From: Lachnospiraceae bacterium P6A3
Lineage (GTDB): Bacteria > Bacillota > Clostridia > Lachnospirales > Lachnospiraceae
DNA length: 64,000 bases
Reading direction: 5' to 3'
Assembly (NCBI GenBank): GCA_000702085.1
Contig: JNKP01000005.1
Span: 62,001 to 126,000 of the forward strand
In this document: piece by piece, positions 15,943 through 24,451 of the stretch
Numbering within the stretch: the stretch's first letter is position 1
Layout of the letters: each line of letters opens with the position of its first letter
The notes under the pieces: generated by a model
Seen by the model: only the letters and a program-made list of their open reading frames with translations
Told to the model about the DNA's origin: nothing
Databases searched by the model: none
Position numbers and translations under genes: made by a program

Positions 15943-17154
15943 TTATTTGCCTATTTCGATTACCTCGTCGGTTTCGTACGCTTTGGCCAGAAGCTCTTCT
16001 ATACAATCGTCAAGCTTATGCTCGTGCTTCTGGATCACGGGTCTGCTGGGATTTGTGACGGGGTGCTTTGCCACGAATATGGTGCAGCAGTCCTCATAAG
16101 GAAGGATCGAGGTTTCGTAGGTTCCGATCTTCTCGGATATCTCCACGATATCCTGCTTATCGAATGCGATAAGGGGTCTTAATACGGGAAGGGTGCAGAC
16201 CTCGTTGGTGCATACCAGGGATGCGAAGGTCTGTGATGCGACCTGACCGACGCTCTCTCCGGTGATAAGGCCGTGACATCCGTTCTCGTAAGCAAGGTGC
16301 TCCGCAATCCTCATCATATATCTGCGCATGATGATGGTGAGCTCGTCATGAGGACATTTCTCGTAGATGGCAAGCTGGATATCGGTAAAATTAATGATGT
16401 GAAGGTTGATGGGACCTGTGTAAGCGGAGATAATCTTCGCAAGTTCGATAACCTTCTGCTTAGCTCTTTCCGAGGTATAGGGAGGAGCATTGAAATAAAC
16501 CGCATCCAACGATACACCTCTCTTGGAGATCATGTAGCCGGCAACGGGGGAATCGATACCTCCGGAGAGAAGTAGCATTCCTTTTCCGTTGGTGCCTACG
16601 GGCATTCCTCCGGGGCCGTCAATGGACTCGCTGTAGATGTAGATCTTGTCTCTGATCTCCACATTAAGGAATTTATCGGGCTTTCTTACGTCAACTTTGA
16701 TATTCGGGAAAGCGTCTATCATTGCTTCACCGATATCTGCCGCAACCTCCATGGAATTTAAGGGGTAGTTTTTTCTGCCTCTTCTGCAGAAAACCTTGAA
16801 GGTTCCCGATGCGTCGTCACCGTACATTTTTCTCCAGTAATCGACACACTTTTCGCGGAGTCTTTCCTCGCCTTCGTCCTCCGTTACGATAACGGGGCAG
16901 ATGTACACGATACCGAAGATATGGGTAAGCTTTTCGACTGCTTTATCGAAGTCAAAATCCCCCTTTTTCTCGTTGTTATAGCACTCAAGGAAGATTCTTC
17001 CGGGAGTTTTACGGGTGATATATCTTCCGGGGATGGTCTTCATTGCGGCGCCGATATGTGCGCAGAGAGCATCCTCAAAAAGATACCTGTTATTTCCTTT
17101 GATGCCGATCTCGGCATATTTGATCAAAAATGTATTGAAAATCTCTTTATTCAT
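15943..17154 (-). CDS. thiI: tRNA 4-thiouridine synthase ThiI
   Basis: Adenylates U8 of tRNA and inserts sulfur passed on by a cysteine desulfurase. The 403-residue protein has an N-terminal ferredoxin-like/THUMP region (FNTFLIKYAEIGIKGNNR at its start) and a PP-loop ATPase domain with MLLLSGGIDSPVAGYM near 180; cysteine-bearing GLITGESVGQVASQT and LPYEDCCTIFVAKHP follow. It has no C-terminal rhodanese domain, as in Bacillus, where the desulfurase gives sulfur directly. Start at ATG 17154 has GAGG eight bases upstream; a longer frame to 17190 lacks one. The NifS-like gene at 11675 is the probable partner. Confidence 0.95.
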   Translation of the reverse strand: MNKEIFNTFLIKYAEIGIKGNNRYLFEDALCAHIGAAMKTIPGRYITRKTPGRIFLECYNNEKKGDFDFDKAVEKLTHIFGIVYICPVIVTEDEGEERLREKCVDYWRKMYGDDASGTFKVFCRRGRKNYPLNSMEVAADIGEAMIDAFPNIKVDVRKPDKFLNVEIRDKIYIYSESIDGPGGMPVGTNGKGMLLLSGGIDSPVAGYMISKRGVSLDAVYFNAPPYTSERAKQKVIELAKIISAYTGPINLHIINFTDIQLAIYEKCPHDELTIIMRRYMMRIAEHLAYENGCHGLITGESVGQVASQTFASLVCTNEVCTLPVLRPLIAFDKQDIVEISEKIGTYETSILPYEDCCTIFVAKHPVTNPSRPVIQKHEHKLDDCIEELLAKAYETDEVIEIGK

Positions 17155-17269
17155 GATTCGAAGCCTCATTGGTTTATGTGCGTGACACATTTTAACAGTT
17201 TAGTTCCTTTACCGCAACCGAAAGACGCATTAATTTGAAGCAATTCCGCATCCGGAACAGCCCCAAAAC

Positions 17270-17298
17270 TTGAAATTGCACGGTATATGGGGTAAAAT
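17270..17298 (+). promoter_or_regulatory. Sigma-A promoter for ireB operon
   Basis: TTGAAA (17270-17275), 17 bases, TAAAAT (17293-17298), 40 bases before the ireB ATG. Confidence 0.65.
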
Positions 17299-17338
17299 CA
17301 CTTATGTATGAACTAACGAGGGAACGGGAGGTGATCTG

Positions 17339-17602
17339 ATGCCCAGGGACAACACACATACGCAGTATTTTGAGGTGCCCACCGATGATTCGGGCGCGGC
17401 ATCGGTTCTTGAGGAGGTATACGAGGCCCTTCAGGAAAAAGGTTACAATCCCGTCAATCAGATCGTCGGATATATCATGAGCGGAGACCCCACCTATATC
17501 ACCAGCCATAAAGGTGCAAGATCTCTTATCATGAAGGTTGAGAGAGATGAACTGGTTGAAGAGCTTCTCTTGGAATATATCGCAAGTAAGGGCTGGAACT
17601 GA
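17339..17602 (+). CDS. ireB: IreB-family regulatory phosphoprotein (UPF0297)
   Basis: An 87-residue protein that matches the UPF0297/YrzL family: [53 protein letters not shown]. In Enterococcus, IreB is phosphorylated on threonine by the PASTA kinase IreK and lowers cephalosporin resistance. The threonine-containing N-terminus (DNTHTQYF) is kept. No kinase or phosphatase gene is near. Position directly before ruvX and the DUF1292 gene is the conserved Firmicutes order. Confidence 0.92.
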   Translation: MPRDNTHTQYFEVPTDDSGAASVLEEVYEALQEKGYNPVNQIVGYIMSGDPTYITSHKGARSLIMKVERDELVEELLLEYIASKGWN

Positions 17603-17616
17603 TTTCGGTACGCCTG

Positions 17617-18063
17617 ATGGAAGCAAACGGAAAAAGATTAATGGGTTTGGATTTCGGGTCGAAGACAGTGGGAGTAGCGGTCAGCGACCCGCTTTTTCTT
17701 GCAGCTTCGCCGGTTGAGATAATCAGAAGGGAACACCCGGCCAAGCTCCGCAAAACCCTGGCACGTATCGAGGCACTGATCCTCGAATATGATGTGGGGA
17801 AAATAATACTCGGAAATCCCCTGATGCTTTCGGGAGACGAAGGAGAGAGAGTCCGTCTGACCAATGAGTTTGCGGACAGCTTAAGACGCAGAACGGGACT
17901 TGAAGTCATCATGGAAGATGAGAGACTTACGACCGTGGAAGCCGACGAGATCATGGACGAAGCCGGCGTTCCGAAAAACGAACACAAAAAATATGTTGAT
18001 ATGATAGCCGCGCAGCTTATCCTGCAGAGCTACATGAACAGGGAAACCTATAAACATGAATGA
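17617..18063 (+). CDS. ruvX: Putative Holliday junction resolvase / pre-16S rRNA nuclease YqgF
   Basis: A 148-residue RNase H-fold nuclease: MGLDFGSKTVGVAVSDP holds the first catalytic Asp, IILGNPLMLSGDEGER follows, EDERLTTVEADEIM holds the second acidic residue, and YVDMIAAQLILQSYM the last. In E. coli the protein matures the 5' end of 16S rRNA; resolvase activity has also been reported for the family. It overlaps the downstream DUF1292 gene by eight bases and follows ireB by 14. Confidence 0.93.
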   Translation: MEANGKRLMGLDFGSKTVGVAVSDPLFLAASPVEIIRREHPAKLRKTLARIEALILEYDVGKIILGNPLMLSGDEGERVRLTNEFADSLRRRTGLEVIMEDERLTTVEADEIMDEAGVPKNEHKKYVDMIAAQLILQSYMNRETYKHE

Positions 18064-18349
18064 AGAAAACGAAAAGAAACTGGAAAAGATAATCTTTAAA
18101 CCCGAGGGAGCAGACCCCGTTGAATTCTTCGTGCTGGAGCAGACCAGACTCGGCGGATATAACTATATCCTGGTTACCGATTTTGAAGAAGGCGACGGAG
18201 AGGCTCTTATCCTCAAAGACATGTCGGAGGAAGGCGAAGAGGAGAGCAGATACGTAATTGTATCCGACGATGACGAGCTCGACGCCCTGGCACCTGTTTT
18301 CGAGGACCTTCTTGACGATATCGCGCTTGAGCGTGATGAGGAAGATTGA
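18056..18349 (+). CDS. DUF1292-family protein (YrzB-like)
   Basis: A very acidic 97-residue protein with the DUF1292 signature: VEFFVLEQTRLGGYNYILV then ALILKDMSEE and a C-terminal run of Asp/Glu. Family function is unknown; it is nearly always found with ireB and ruvX in Firmicutes. Translation is probably coupled to ruvX through an 8-base overlap. Confidence 0.9.
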   Translation: MNEENEKKLEKIIFKPEGADPVEFFVLEQTRLGGYNYILVTDFEEGDGEALILKDMSEEGEEESRYVIVSDDDELDALAPVFEDLLDDIALERDEED

Positions 18350-18392
18350 CGGTAAAGGTATTCTTTTTCCATAGGAGAAAGGAAAACTTATA

Positions 18393-20090
18393 TTGGGTAA
18401 CAATAACAAAGAGATTCCGACGTCCAAGCTTAAGATCATCCCTTTGGGTGGACTTGAACAGATCGGAATGAACATCACTGCCTTCGAATACGAAGACAGT
18501 ATTATCGTTGTGGATTGCGGACTCGCATTTCCGCAGGATGACATGTTGGGAATTGACCTCGTAATTCCCGATGTATCGTATATCGAGGAAAATTATGACA
18601 AGCTCAAGGGCTTTGTCATAACCCACGGACACGAGGATCATATCGGCGCCATCGCTTATATCCTTGCAAGAGTGGGAGCTCCCGTATATGCGACGAGACT
18701 TACAATGGGTCTCATTGAGCACAAGCTTTCGGAGTATGATAAAGAGCATTCCGCACAGGGCGTTAATCTGTCCGAGACCATCAGACGCAAAGTCGTAACC
18801 TTCGGACAGTCGATCAACCTCGGAGCATTCAGGGTAGAGTTCATACGTACCAATCACAGCATCGTCGATGCTGCTGCCCTTGCGATTTATTCTCCCGTAG
18901 GATGCGTTGTCCACACCGGAGACTTTAAGGTTGATTACACACCGGTATACGGTGACTCCATCGACCTTCAGAGATTTGCAGAGATCGGAAAAAAAGGCGT
19001 TCTTGCACTTATGTGCGATTCCACAAACGCGGAGCGCCCCGGTTTTACTCCCTCGGAGAAGACTCTGGCACCGATCTTCGACAATCTGTTTGAGCAGAAC
19101 AAGAACTCGAGAATATTTGTTGCGACATTTGCGTCCAACGTGGACAGAGTTCGTCAGATCATCAACACGGCCTACAAATTCGGCAGGAAAGTTGCCGTCG
19201 AGGGCCGCAGCATGGTCAATATCATAGATACCGCACAGCGCCTCGAGCGCATTGAGATTCCCGAAAACACTCTCGTAACCCTTGACGAGATGAAAGAGAT
19301 ACCCGCGGACAAGCAGGTTATCATCACGACGGGAAGCCAGGGTGAGAGCATGGCCGCACTTTCCAGAATGGCCGACGGAACCCACAGGAAGATCACGATA
19401 GGTGCGGGAGATACGGTTATTTTCTCATCACATCCCATTCCGGGAAATGAGAAGCCGGTAACCAAGATCATCAATCAGCTCCTTCAAAAAGGAGTACGCG
19501 TGGCTTACCAGGATGTTCACGTATCGGGACATGCCTGTCAGGAAGAGATAAAGCTTATCTACAGTCTGGTTCAGCCTAAGTTTTCCGTGCCCGTACACGG
19601 GGAATACAAGCATCTGATGGCTCAGGCCGCAATTGCGCAGGATCTCGGATTTTCCAAGGACCGTATCAAGATTCTGTCCAGCGGAGATATTCTTGAGCTC
19701 GGACCCGATACCGCGGAGATAACCGGCAAGGTATCCGTGGGTGATATCCTCGTCGACGGATCCGGAGTCGGTGATGTAGGAAACGTGGTTCTCAGAGACA
19801 GACAGAGGCTTGCAGCGGACGGTATCATCATTGTCTGCATGAGCATTACCTCGGAAGGCCAGCTTATTGCGGGACCCGATATCGTATCCAGAGGTTTTGT
19901 ATATATCAAAGAATCCGAGGATCTTCTTTCACAGGCATCCGAGGTTGCTCTTATGACCGTTGAAAAATGTATTGATTCCGGTGCGGACTGGAATGTGATC
20001 AAGACCTCGGTAAAGGATTCCATCGGTGATTTTGTATGGAAGAATCTCAAGCGTAAGCCCATGATCCTCCCTATTATCGAGGAAGTATAG
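18393..20090 (+). CDS. rnj: Ribonuclease J
   Basis: Metallo-beta-lactamase/beta-CASP RNase with 5'-exonuclease and endonuclease activity, central to mRNA turnover in Firmicutes. The 565-residue protein has IIPLGGLEQIGMN at the start, the metal site VITHGHEDHIGAI near residue 75, HTGDFKVD near 170, beta-CASP residues (ITTGSQGESMAALSRMADG, FSSHPIPGNE), VHVSGHACQEEIK, and the C-terminal domain with DILVDGSGVGDVG. Start is TTG at 18393, with AGGAGAAAGG ten bases upstream; no ATG start fits the conserved N-terminus. Only one rnj is in the window; the next gene is a YlbF homologue. Confidence 0.96.
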   Translation: MGNNNKEIPTSKLKIIPLGGLEQIGMNITAFEYEDSIIVVDCGLAFPQDDMLGIDLVIPDVSYIEENYDKLKGFVITHGHEDHIGAIAYILARVGAPVYATRLTMGLIEHKLSEYDKEHSAQGVNLSETIRRKVVTFGQSINLGAFRVEFIRTNHSIVDAAALAIYSPVGCVVHTGDFKVDYTPVYGDSIDLQRFAEIGKKGVLALMCDSTNAERPGFTPSEKTLAPIFDNLFEQNKNSRIFVATFASNVDRVRQIINTAYKFGRKVAVEGRSMVNIIDTAQRLERIEIPENTLVTLDEMKEIPADKQVIITTGSQGESMAALSRMADGTHRKITIGAGDTVIFSSHPIPGNEKPVTKIINQLLQKGVRVAYQDVHVSGHACQEEIKLIYSLVQPKFSVPVHGEYKHLMAQAAIAQDLGFSKDRIKILSSGDILELGPDTAEITGKVSVGDILVDGSGVGDVGNVVLRDRQRLAADGIIIVCMSITSEGQLIAGPDIVSRGFVYIKESEDLLSQASEVALMTVEKCIDSGADWNVIKTSVKDSIGDFVWKNLKRKPMILPIIEEV

Positions 20091-20099
20091 GAGACAGTT

Positions 20100-20423
20100 T
20101 TGGAATACATCGAAGCCGCACTACAGACCTATATTGCCGCACTTAAAGGATCCGAGGTTTATCAGGAATACAGACGCGCTCTTGATGAACTTAAGAAAGA
20201 TCCCGAATTAAAGCGCAGGGTTGATGATTTCAGGATGAGGAATTATAATTTTCAACAGTCCGACGACATCGACCTGGGCGAATATGATTCATTCCGTACG
20301 GAAATGCTGGGTTTCAGGGCACAAAACCCCGTTGCGGATCAGTTTTTTGAAGCGGAGCTTTCGCTCTGTAAGATGATGCAGGAGACATCTTTCCGCATCA
20401 CCGAAGCACTTGATTTTGAATAA
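20100..20423 (+). CDS. YlbF/YmcA-family protein
   Basis: A 107-residue helical protein of the Com_YlbF family (EAALQTYIAALKGSEVYQEY, then FRMRNYNFQQ and a C-terminal helix). In Bacillus, YlbF with YmcA and YaaT forms the Y-complex that steers RNase Y and Spo0A phosphorylation. Start is TTG 20100 with AGGAGA nine bases before it, only ten bases after the RNase J stop, so the two are co-expressed. That neighbour suggests a role in RNA processing. Confidence 0.85.
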   Translation: MEYIEAALQTYIAALKGSEVYQEYRRALDELKKDPELKRRVDDFRMRNYNFQQSDDIDLGEYDSFRTEMLGFRAQNPVADQFFEAELSLCKMMQETSFRITEALDFE

Positions 20424-20446
20424 TGCGTTAAACGCACAGTAATGAG

Positions 20447-20956
20447 ATGAATAAAAAGAAAGCAATGTTTTTATCCCTCTCGGTTCTGGACATGGTATTC
20501 AGAGTCGTGATGTGGGTGGTAATTATATATTTCGTGATCAAGGGCGCTACAAGGTGCTACGATCTCGGTTACAGAGTTTTTACGGAAGAACCTGTCGCAC
20601 CTTCCGGTTACGGCAGAGAAGTTACCGTAGAGGTTCCCGTGGACTTTAATGCCAAGGAGCTCGGTGAACTGTTTGAATCCAAGGGTCTTTCCAGGGATGC
20701 GGTTCTTTTTGCGCTTCAGTACTACGCTTCAGAATACAGAGAAGGCGTAAAGGGCGGAACATACACTTTCCGTACCGACCAGACCGCAGAGGATATGTTT
20801 GCACAGATGTCTGCGATCAACGAGGCCAAGGATGAGCTGGACGATTCCATTATCGGAGAGCCTATCTCTCCGAGTCCGGAAAACATTATTGACGAATCGG
20901 CTTTGACCGAAGAGGGCGGATCCGAGGAGACAACAGAAGAAACAGGGGAAAATTAA
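20447..20956 (+). CDS. MltG-like protein reduced to membrane anchor and LysM-like domain
   Basis: A 169-residue protein with one membrane helix (about residues 9-33), then VTVEVPVDFNAKELGELFES and YREGVKGGTYTF, which resemble the N-terminal LysM-like part of endolytic transglycosylase MltG (YceG). The catalytic domain with its Glu is absent; the C-terminus is an acidic Ser/Glu/Thr tail instead. It stands just before trmR and trhP, where Bacillus has mltG (yrrL), which supports the assignment. A terminator follows, so the short length is not a frameshift with the rest downstream. Cannot be a transglycosylase as encoded; may bind glycan or regulate another enzyme. Confidence 0.65.
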   Translation: MNKKKAMFLSLSVLDMVFRVVMWVVIIYFVIKGATRCYDLGYRVFTEEPVAPSGYGREVTVEVPVDFNAKELGELFESKGLSRDAVLFALQYYASEYREGVKGGTYTFRTDQTAEDMFAQMSAINEAKDELDDSIIGEPISPSPENIIDESALTEEGGSEETTEETGEN

Positions 20957-20968
20957 GACAAAATGCGG

Positions 20969-20993
20969 GGGCGTCCTTAGGGACGCCCTTTTT
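20969..20993 (+). terminator. Terminator after the MltG-like gene
   Basis: Stem GGGCGTCC/GGACGCCC (20969-20976, 20981-20988), 4-base loop, then TTTTT. Confidence 0.85.
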
Positions 20994-21010
20994 CGGAAAA
21001 ATAGGGGATT

Positions 21011-21661
21011 ATGCATATAGATCGTACCGAAAAATACATAGAACTTACTTCATTGCCTCTTACGGATAGCCTTGAAAAGGTTAAGGCGGAGGCTCTGGAG
21101 GGAGGAATCCCGATAATCAGGCCCTCGGTTTGCGGCCTGCTCAGATTCCTGATGGGTTATGTTAAGCCTTCAAATATTCTTGAAGTCGGAACCGCTGTCG
21201 GTTTTTCCGCGCTTCTCATGCACGAATATGCTCCGGAGGCTTTGATAACTACCATAGAAAATTACGAGCCTCGTCTTATCAAGGCAAAAGAAAACTTTGA
21301 GAAATATGCGGGTCCGGACGTTTCTTCCATTACTCTTTTGGAAGGTGATGCGGAAAAAATTCTTCCGGAGCTGAAAAGCGGAGCATACGATTTTATATTC
21401 CTTGATTCCGCGAAGGGCCAGTACATTACTTTCCTTCCGGAACTGATAAGACTTCTTTCGCCCGGAGGAATGCTTGTTTCCGATAACTGCCTGCAGGACG
21501 GGGATGTGATCGAATCAAGATATGCGGTCAGAAGAAGAGACCGTACCATCCATGACAGGATGAGGATGTACCTAAGCGAAGTATCTTCAAACCCTCAGCT
21601 TCGTTCAGCCATACTTCCCATGGCCGACGGAGTGACCATAAGCTACAAAGCAGGAGAATAA
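21011..21661 (+). CDS. trmR: tRNA 5-hydroxyuridine methyltransferase TrmR (O-methyltransferase family 3)
   Basis: A 216-residue class I SAM methyltransferase: ILEVGTAVGFSALLM near 55-69, ALITTIENYEPRLIKAKENF, LLEGDAEKILPEL, and DFIFLDSAKGQYITFLPE, the metal-binding signature of family 3. In Bacillus the YrrM protein TrmR makes 5-methoxyuridine from 5-hydroxyuridine at position 34 of tRNA. The next gene is a U32 peptidase-like TrhP, the partner enzyme group, two bases away, so the tRNA role is preferred over a small-molecule O-methyltransferase. Confidence 0.87.
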   Translation: MHIDRTEKYIELTSLPLTDSLEKVKAEALEGGIPIIRPSVCGLLRFLMGYVKPSNILEVGTAVGFSALLMHEYAPEALITTIENYEPRLIKAKENFEKYAGPDVSSITLLEGDAEKILPELKSGAYDFIFLDSAKGQYITFLPELIRLLSPGGMLVSDNCLQDGDVIESRYAVRRRDRTIHDRMRMYLSEVSSNPQLRSAILPMADGVTISYKAGE

Positions 21662-21663
21662 AT

Positions 21664-22923
21664 ATGAACAATTTAAAAAAGCCCGAGCTCCTGCTTCCTG
21701 CGGGAGGTCCCGATACATTCGAAGCCGCACTCAGATATGGAGCAGATGCCGTATACATGGGCGGCGAATTCTTTTCGCTTCGAGCCAAGGCGCAGAATTT
21801 CGGCCTTGAGGAGATGGCCGAGTCTATAGTCAGGGCTCACGCACAGGGCGTTAAGGTCTATATCACCGCCAATATCCTGGCGCATAATCATGACCTTAAG
21901 GATGCTGCCCGGTACTTTAAGGAACTGTCTGAGATGCCCGAAACACCCGATGCGATCCTTATCGCCGACCCGGGTATGTTCGATCTTTGTAAAGAAAACT
22001 GGCCGGAAAGTGTGATACATATTTCCACGCAGGCCAACAACACAAATTATGCAACCTGCAATTTCTGGTACAGACAGGGAGCGAGAAGGATCGTTGTCGG
22101 AAGAGAACTTTCCCTCAAAGAGATATCCGAGCTCAGGGCAAATATTCCGGGGGATATGGAAATAGAGGCTTTCGTACACGGTGCGATGTGCATTTCATAT
22201 TCGGGAAGATGCCTGCTCTCGTCATATATGACCGGAAGAGATTCGAACCGCGGAGCGTGCACCCACCCCTGCAGATGGAAGTATTATGTCTGCGAGGAAA
22301 GCAGACCGGGTGAATATATGCCTGTGGAGGAGAGTGAGAGAGGAACCTTCATATTCAGTTCCAGGGATCTGTGCATGATAGATCATCTTCCGGATATGAT
22401 AAATTCCGGAATAGATTCCCTGAAAGTTGAAGGCAGGATGAAGAATCCGCTTTATGTTGCTTCGGTTGCAAGAACATACAGATGCGCGATAGATGATTAT
22501 TTCGAATCTTCCGATCTGTATGAATCAAGAAAAGAGATCTACGCCGATCAGATATCCATGACTACATTCAGGCCTTACGGGACCGGTTTCTTTTACGGTA
22601 ATCCGGGAAATGAAGGCCAGATATATGACGGCACTACATATAAGAGCAAGGCGGTCTATCTGGGAAGCATAGAAACTGCCGAGCCTCAAGGTGATGACAC
22701 TGTTGTCACATTTATGCAGAAAAATAAATTCTCCGTGGGAGATGAGATACAGGTCATGAAACCGGACGGAAAAAATCTGAAAGCAAAGGCCGTTAAGATG
22801 TTCGGACCTGACGGAAACGAAATGGAGAATTGCCCTCATGCCAGCGAAATGATCAAAGCTGTTTTGGAATGCGGAAAGGAGGCACGCCCCGAAGCGGGAG
22901 ATGTGATGAGGCTCGTTTTGTAA
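21664..22923 (+). CDS. trhP: U32 peptidase-family tRNA hydroxylation protein TrhP
   Basis: A 419-residue U32 protein: LLLPAGGPDTFEAALRYGAD and VYMGGEFFSLRAKAQNF at the N-terminus, VHGAMCISYSGRCLLSSY with the family cysteines near 170-185, RGACTHPCRW near 197-206, and SLKVEGRMKNP near 255. Four such cysteines are thought to hold an iron-sulfur cluster. TrhP proteins make 5-hydroxyuridine at tRNA position 34 using prephenate. Bacillus has two tandem copies (yrrN, yrrO) after trmR; only one is here. Confidence 0.88.
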   Translation: MNNLKKPELLLPAGGPDTFEAALRYGADAVYMGGEFFSLRAKAQNFGLEEMAESIVRAHAQGVKVYITANILAHNHDLKDAARYFKELSEMPETPDAILIADPGMFDLCKENWPESVIHISTQANNTNYATCNFWYRQGARRIVVGRELSLKEISELRANIPGDMEIEAFVHGAMCISYSGRCLLSSYMTGRDSNRGACTHPCRWKYYVCEESRPGEYMPVEESERGTFIFSSRDLCMIDHLPDMINSGIDSLKVEGRMKNPLYVASVARTYRCAIDDYFESSDLYESRKEIYADQISMTTFRPYGTGFFYGNPGNEGQIYDGTTYKSKAVYLGSIETAEPQGDDTVVTFMQKNKFSVGDEIQVMKPDGKNLKAKAVKMFGPDGNEMENCPHASEMIKAVLECGKEARPEAGDVMRLVL

Positions 22924-22945
22924 AACGGCCCGAGAGGTATTTGTT

Positions 22946-24340
22946 ATGAGTAATGATAGAAAAACAAGTTCCGGAAACGATCGTATGCCGGAAAGACCCA
23001 TATATTATAACGATGCGGATTACGACGATTATGTAGATTACGATGCAAGGAGACCGGGAGCATCGAGAAGGGGAAGCGCAAGGCGTGACTCGGGAAGGCC
23101 CGAGCGCTCGGAATACAGGGAAGATGTGCGTGGATACGAAAGAAACAGACCGCAGTACGGACAGAGCCCGGCAGTCGGAAGGCGCCCCGCAAGACCCCGC
23201 CCCGAGGGAGCAGGAAGACGTCCCTCGCCCGAATACCGCGATGACCGTGCGTATCGTGACGAGCGTCCTTACAGAGATGACCGGGGCGGAAACGGAAGGA
23301 GCGGAAGAAACGGCGGCGGAAGAGACGGCAGGAAAAACTCACGCACCCGGAAAAAGAAAAATCCTTTTAAGAGCTTTTTGATCACAGTACTTGTCTGTGT
23401 GCTTATTGTACTTGCAATTGGTCTGGGTATTTCTTATTCCATGACCAAGAAAGCATACGGAATGATGCATTATGAGTCGGCCGGAGACTTCGATAAGGAG
23501 GCTCTCACCACGGACGGAGTTACCAATATCCTGCTCATCGGTAATGACTCAAGACTTAACGGCGAGGACGGAAGAAGTGACGCGATGATCCTTGTCTCGA
23601 TATCCAAAACGAGCGGAAAGATCCTCATGACTTCGATCCTCAGGGATGTTTATGTGGAGATACCCGGACACGGTTCCAACAGACTGAATGCGGCATATGC
23701 TTTCGGCGGTCCCGAACTGCTCATGGAGACCATTGAGAAGAATTTCGATATTCCCGTAAACAGGTATGTTCTTGTTAATTTCGAGGCTTTTGCCGGTGTG
23801 GTAGATGCAGTGGGCGGAGTTGATATAGAGCTTACAGCGGAAGAAATCGGATGGGTCAATGCTTATCTGAACGAGTACAATGAGCTTACCGGTCATGAGT
23901 TCGGATATAATTATCTGACCGAAACGGAGCCCGGAGTCATCCATCTGAACGGTCCCCAGGCTCTTGCATATTCAAGAAACAGATATGTGGGCACAGACTT
24001 TGGACGTACCGAGCGTCAGAGAAAGGTTATGGAGGAGATCATAAAGAAACTTCCCGGAGCTGTTCTTACCAATATGGACGGTCTGATGGAGGGACTTTGT
24101 CCAAACCTTACAACCAATCTTACCTTGAATGAGTGTTACGGACTTGTTCTCAGGGTTCCTTTTATCTTTAAATACGAAAGAGTGAGCGGAAGCATACCTC
24201 TCGAAGGAACCTGGTGGGATCAGAATATAGACGGAATGGCGGTTCTCGGAATAGATTTTGAAGCCAATAAGAATTATCTTCATGAAAATCTGTATGTAAA
24301 ACCCGAGAAGGAAGCGGATGAAGAAACCGCGGAGCCCTGA
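22946..24340 (+). CDS. LytR-CpsA-Psr family cell-wall glycopolymer ligase
   Basis: Attaches anionic glycopolymers from lipid carriers to peptidoglycan outside the membrane. The 464-residue protein starts with a roughly 135-residue cytoplasmic tail very rich in Arg, Gly, Asp and Tyr, then one membrane helix (about 141-165) and the LCP domain: NILLIGNDSR, GRSDAMILVSI, LRDVYVEIPGHGSNRLNAAY and QALAYSRNRY with FGRTERQRKV, which supply the Asp/Arg residues that bind pyrophosphate. The long basic tail is unusual and may be disordered or bind a partner. Which polymer is attached is not evident. Confidence 0.93.
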   Translation: MSNDRKTSSGNDRMPERPIYYNDADYDDYVDYDARRPGASRRGSARRDSGRPERSEYREDVRGYERNRPQYGQSPAVGRRPARPRPEGAGRRPSPEYRDDRAYRDERPYRDDRGGNGRSGRNGGGRDGRKNSRTRKKKNPFKSFLITVLVCVLIVLAIGLGISYSMTKKAYGMMHYESAGDFDKEALTTDGVTNILLIGNDSRLNGEDGRSDAMILVSISKTSGKILMTSILRDVYVEIPGHGSNRLNAAYAFGGPELLMETIEKNFDIPVNRYVLVNFEAFAGVVDAVGGVDIELTAEEIGWVNAYLNEYNELTGHEFGYNYLTETEPGVIHLNGPQALAYSRNRYVGTDFGRTERQRKVMEEIIKKLPGAVLTNMDGLMEGLCPNLTTNLTLNECYGLVLRVPFIFKYERVSGSIPLEGTWWDQNIDGMAVLGIDFEANKNYLHENLYVKPEKEADEETAEP

Positions 24341-24351
24341 AGTTAAAGCAG

Positions 24352-24382
24352 GCGGCGTATTTTTAATTGAAAAATACGCCGC
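24352..24382 (+). terminator. Hairpin after the LCP gene
   Basis: Stem GCGGCGTATTTTT/AAAAATACGCCGC (13 bp, loop AATTG). Followed by TTATG rather than a T run, but the stem itself is AU-rich at its base; probable terminator or mRNA end. Confidence 0.55.
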
Positions 24383-24451
24383 TTATGTATACAATCAGTT
24401 ATGTGTATGCCCTAAAAACAGGGGATTTTACCCCAACGAAGGAGTGCTTTT

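Noticed and set aside
18213-19385. 390-codon minus-strand frame opposite rnj
   Set aside because: Shadow of RNase J; no family features.
24383-24451. Possible glutamine riboswitch before glnN
   Set aside because: The 69-base gap has a short CCCC/GGGG pairing, but no glnA-motif sequence that I can recognise.
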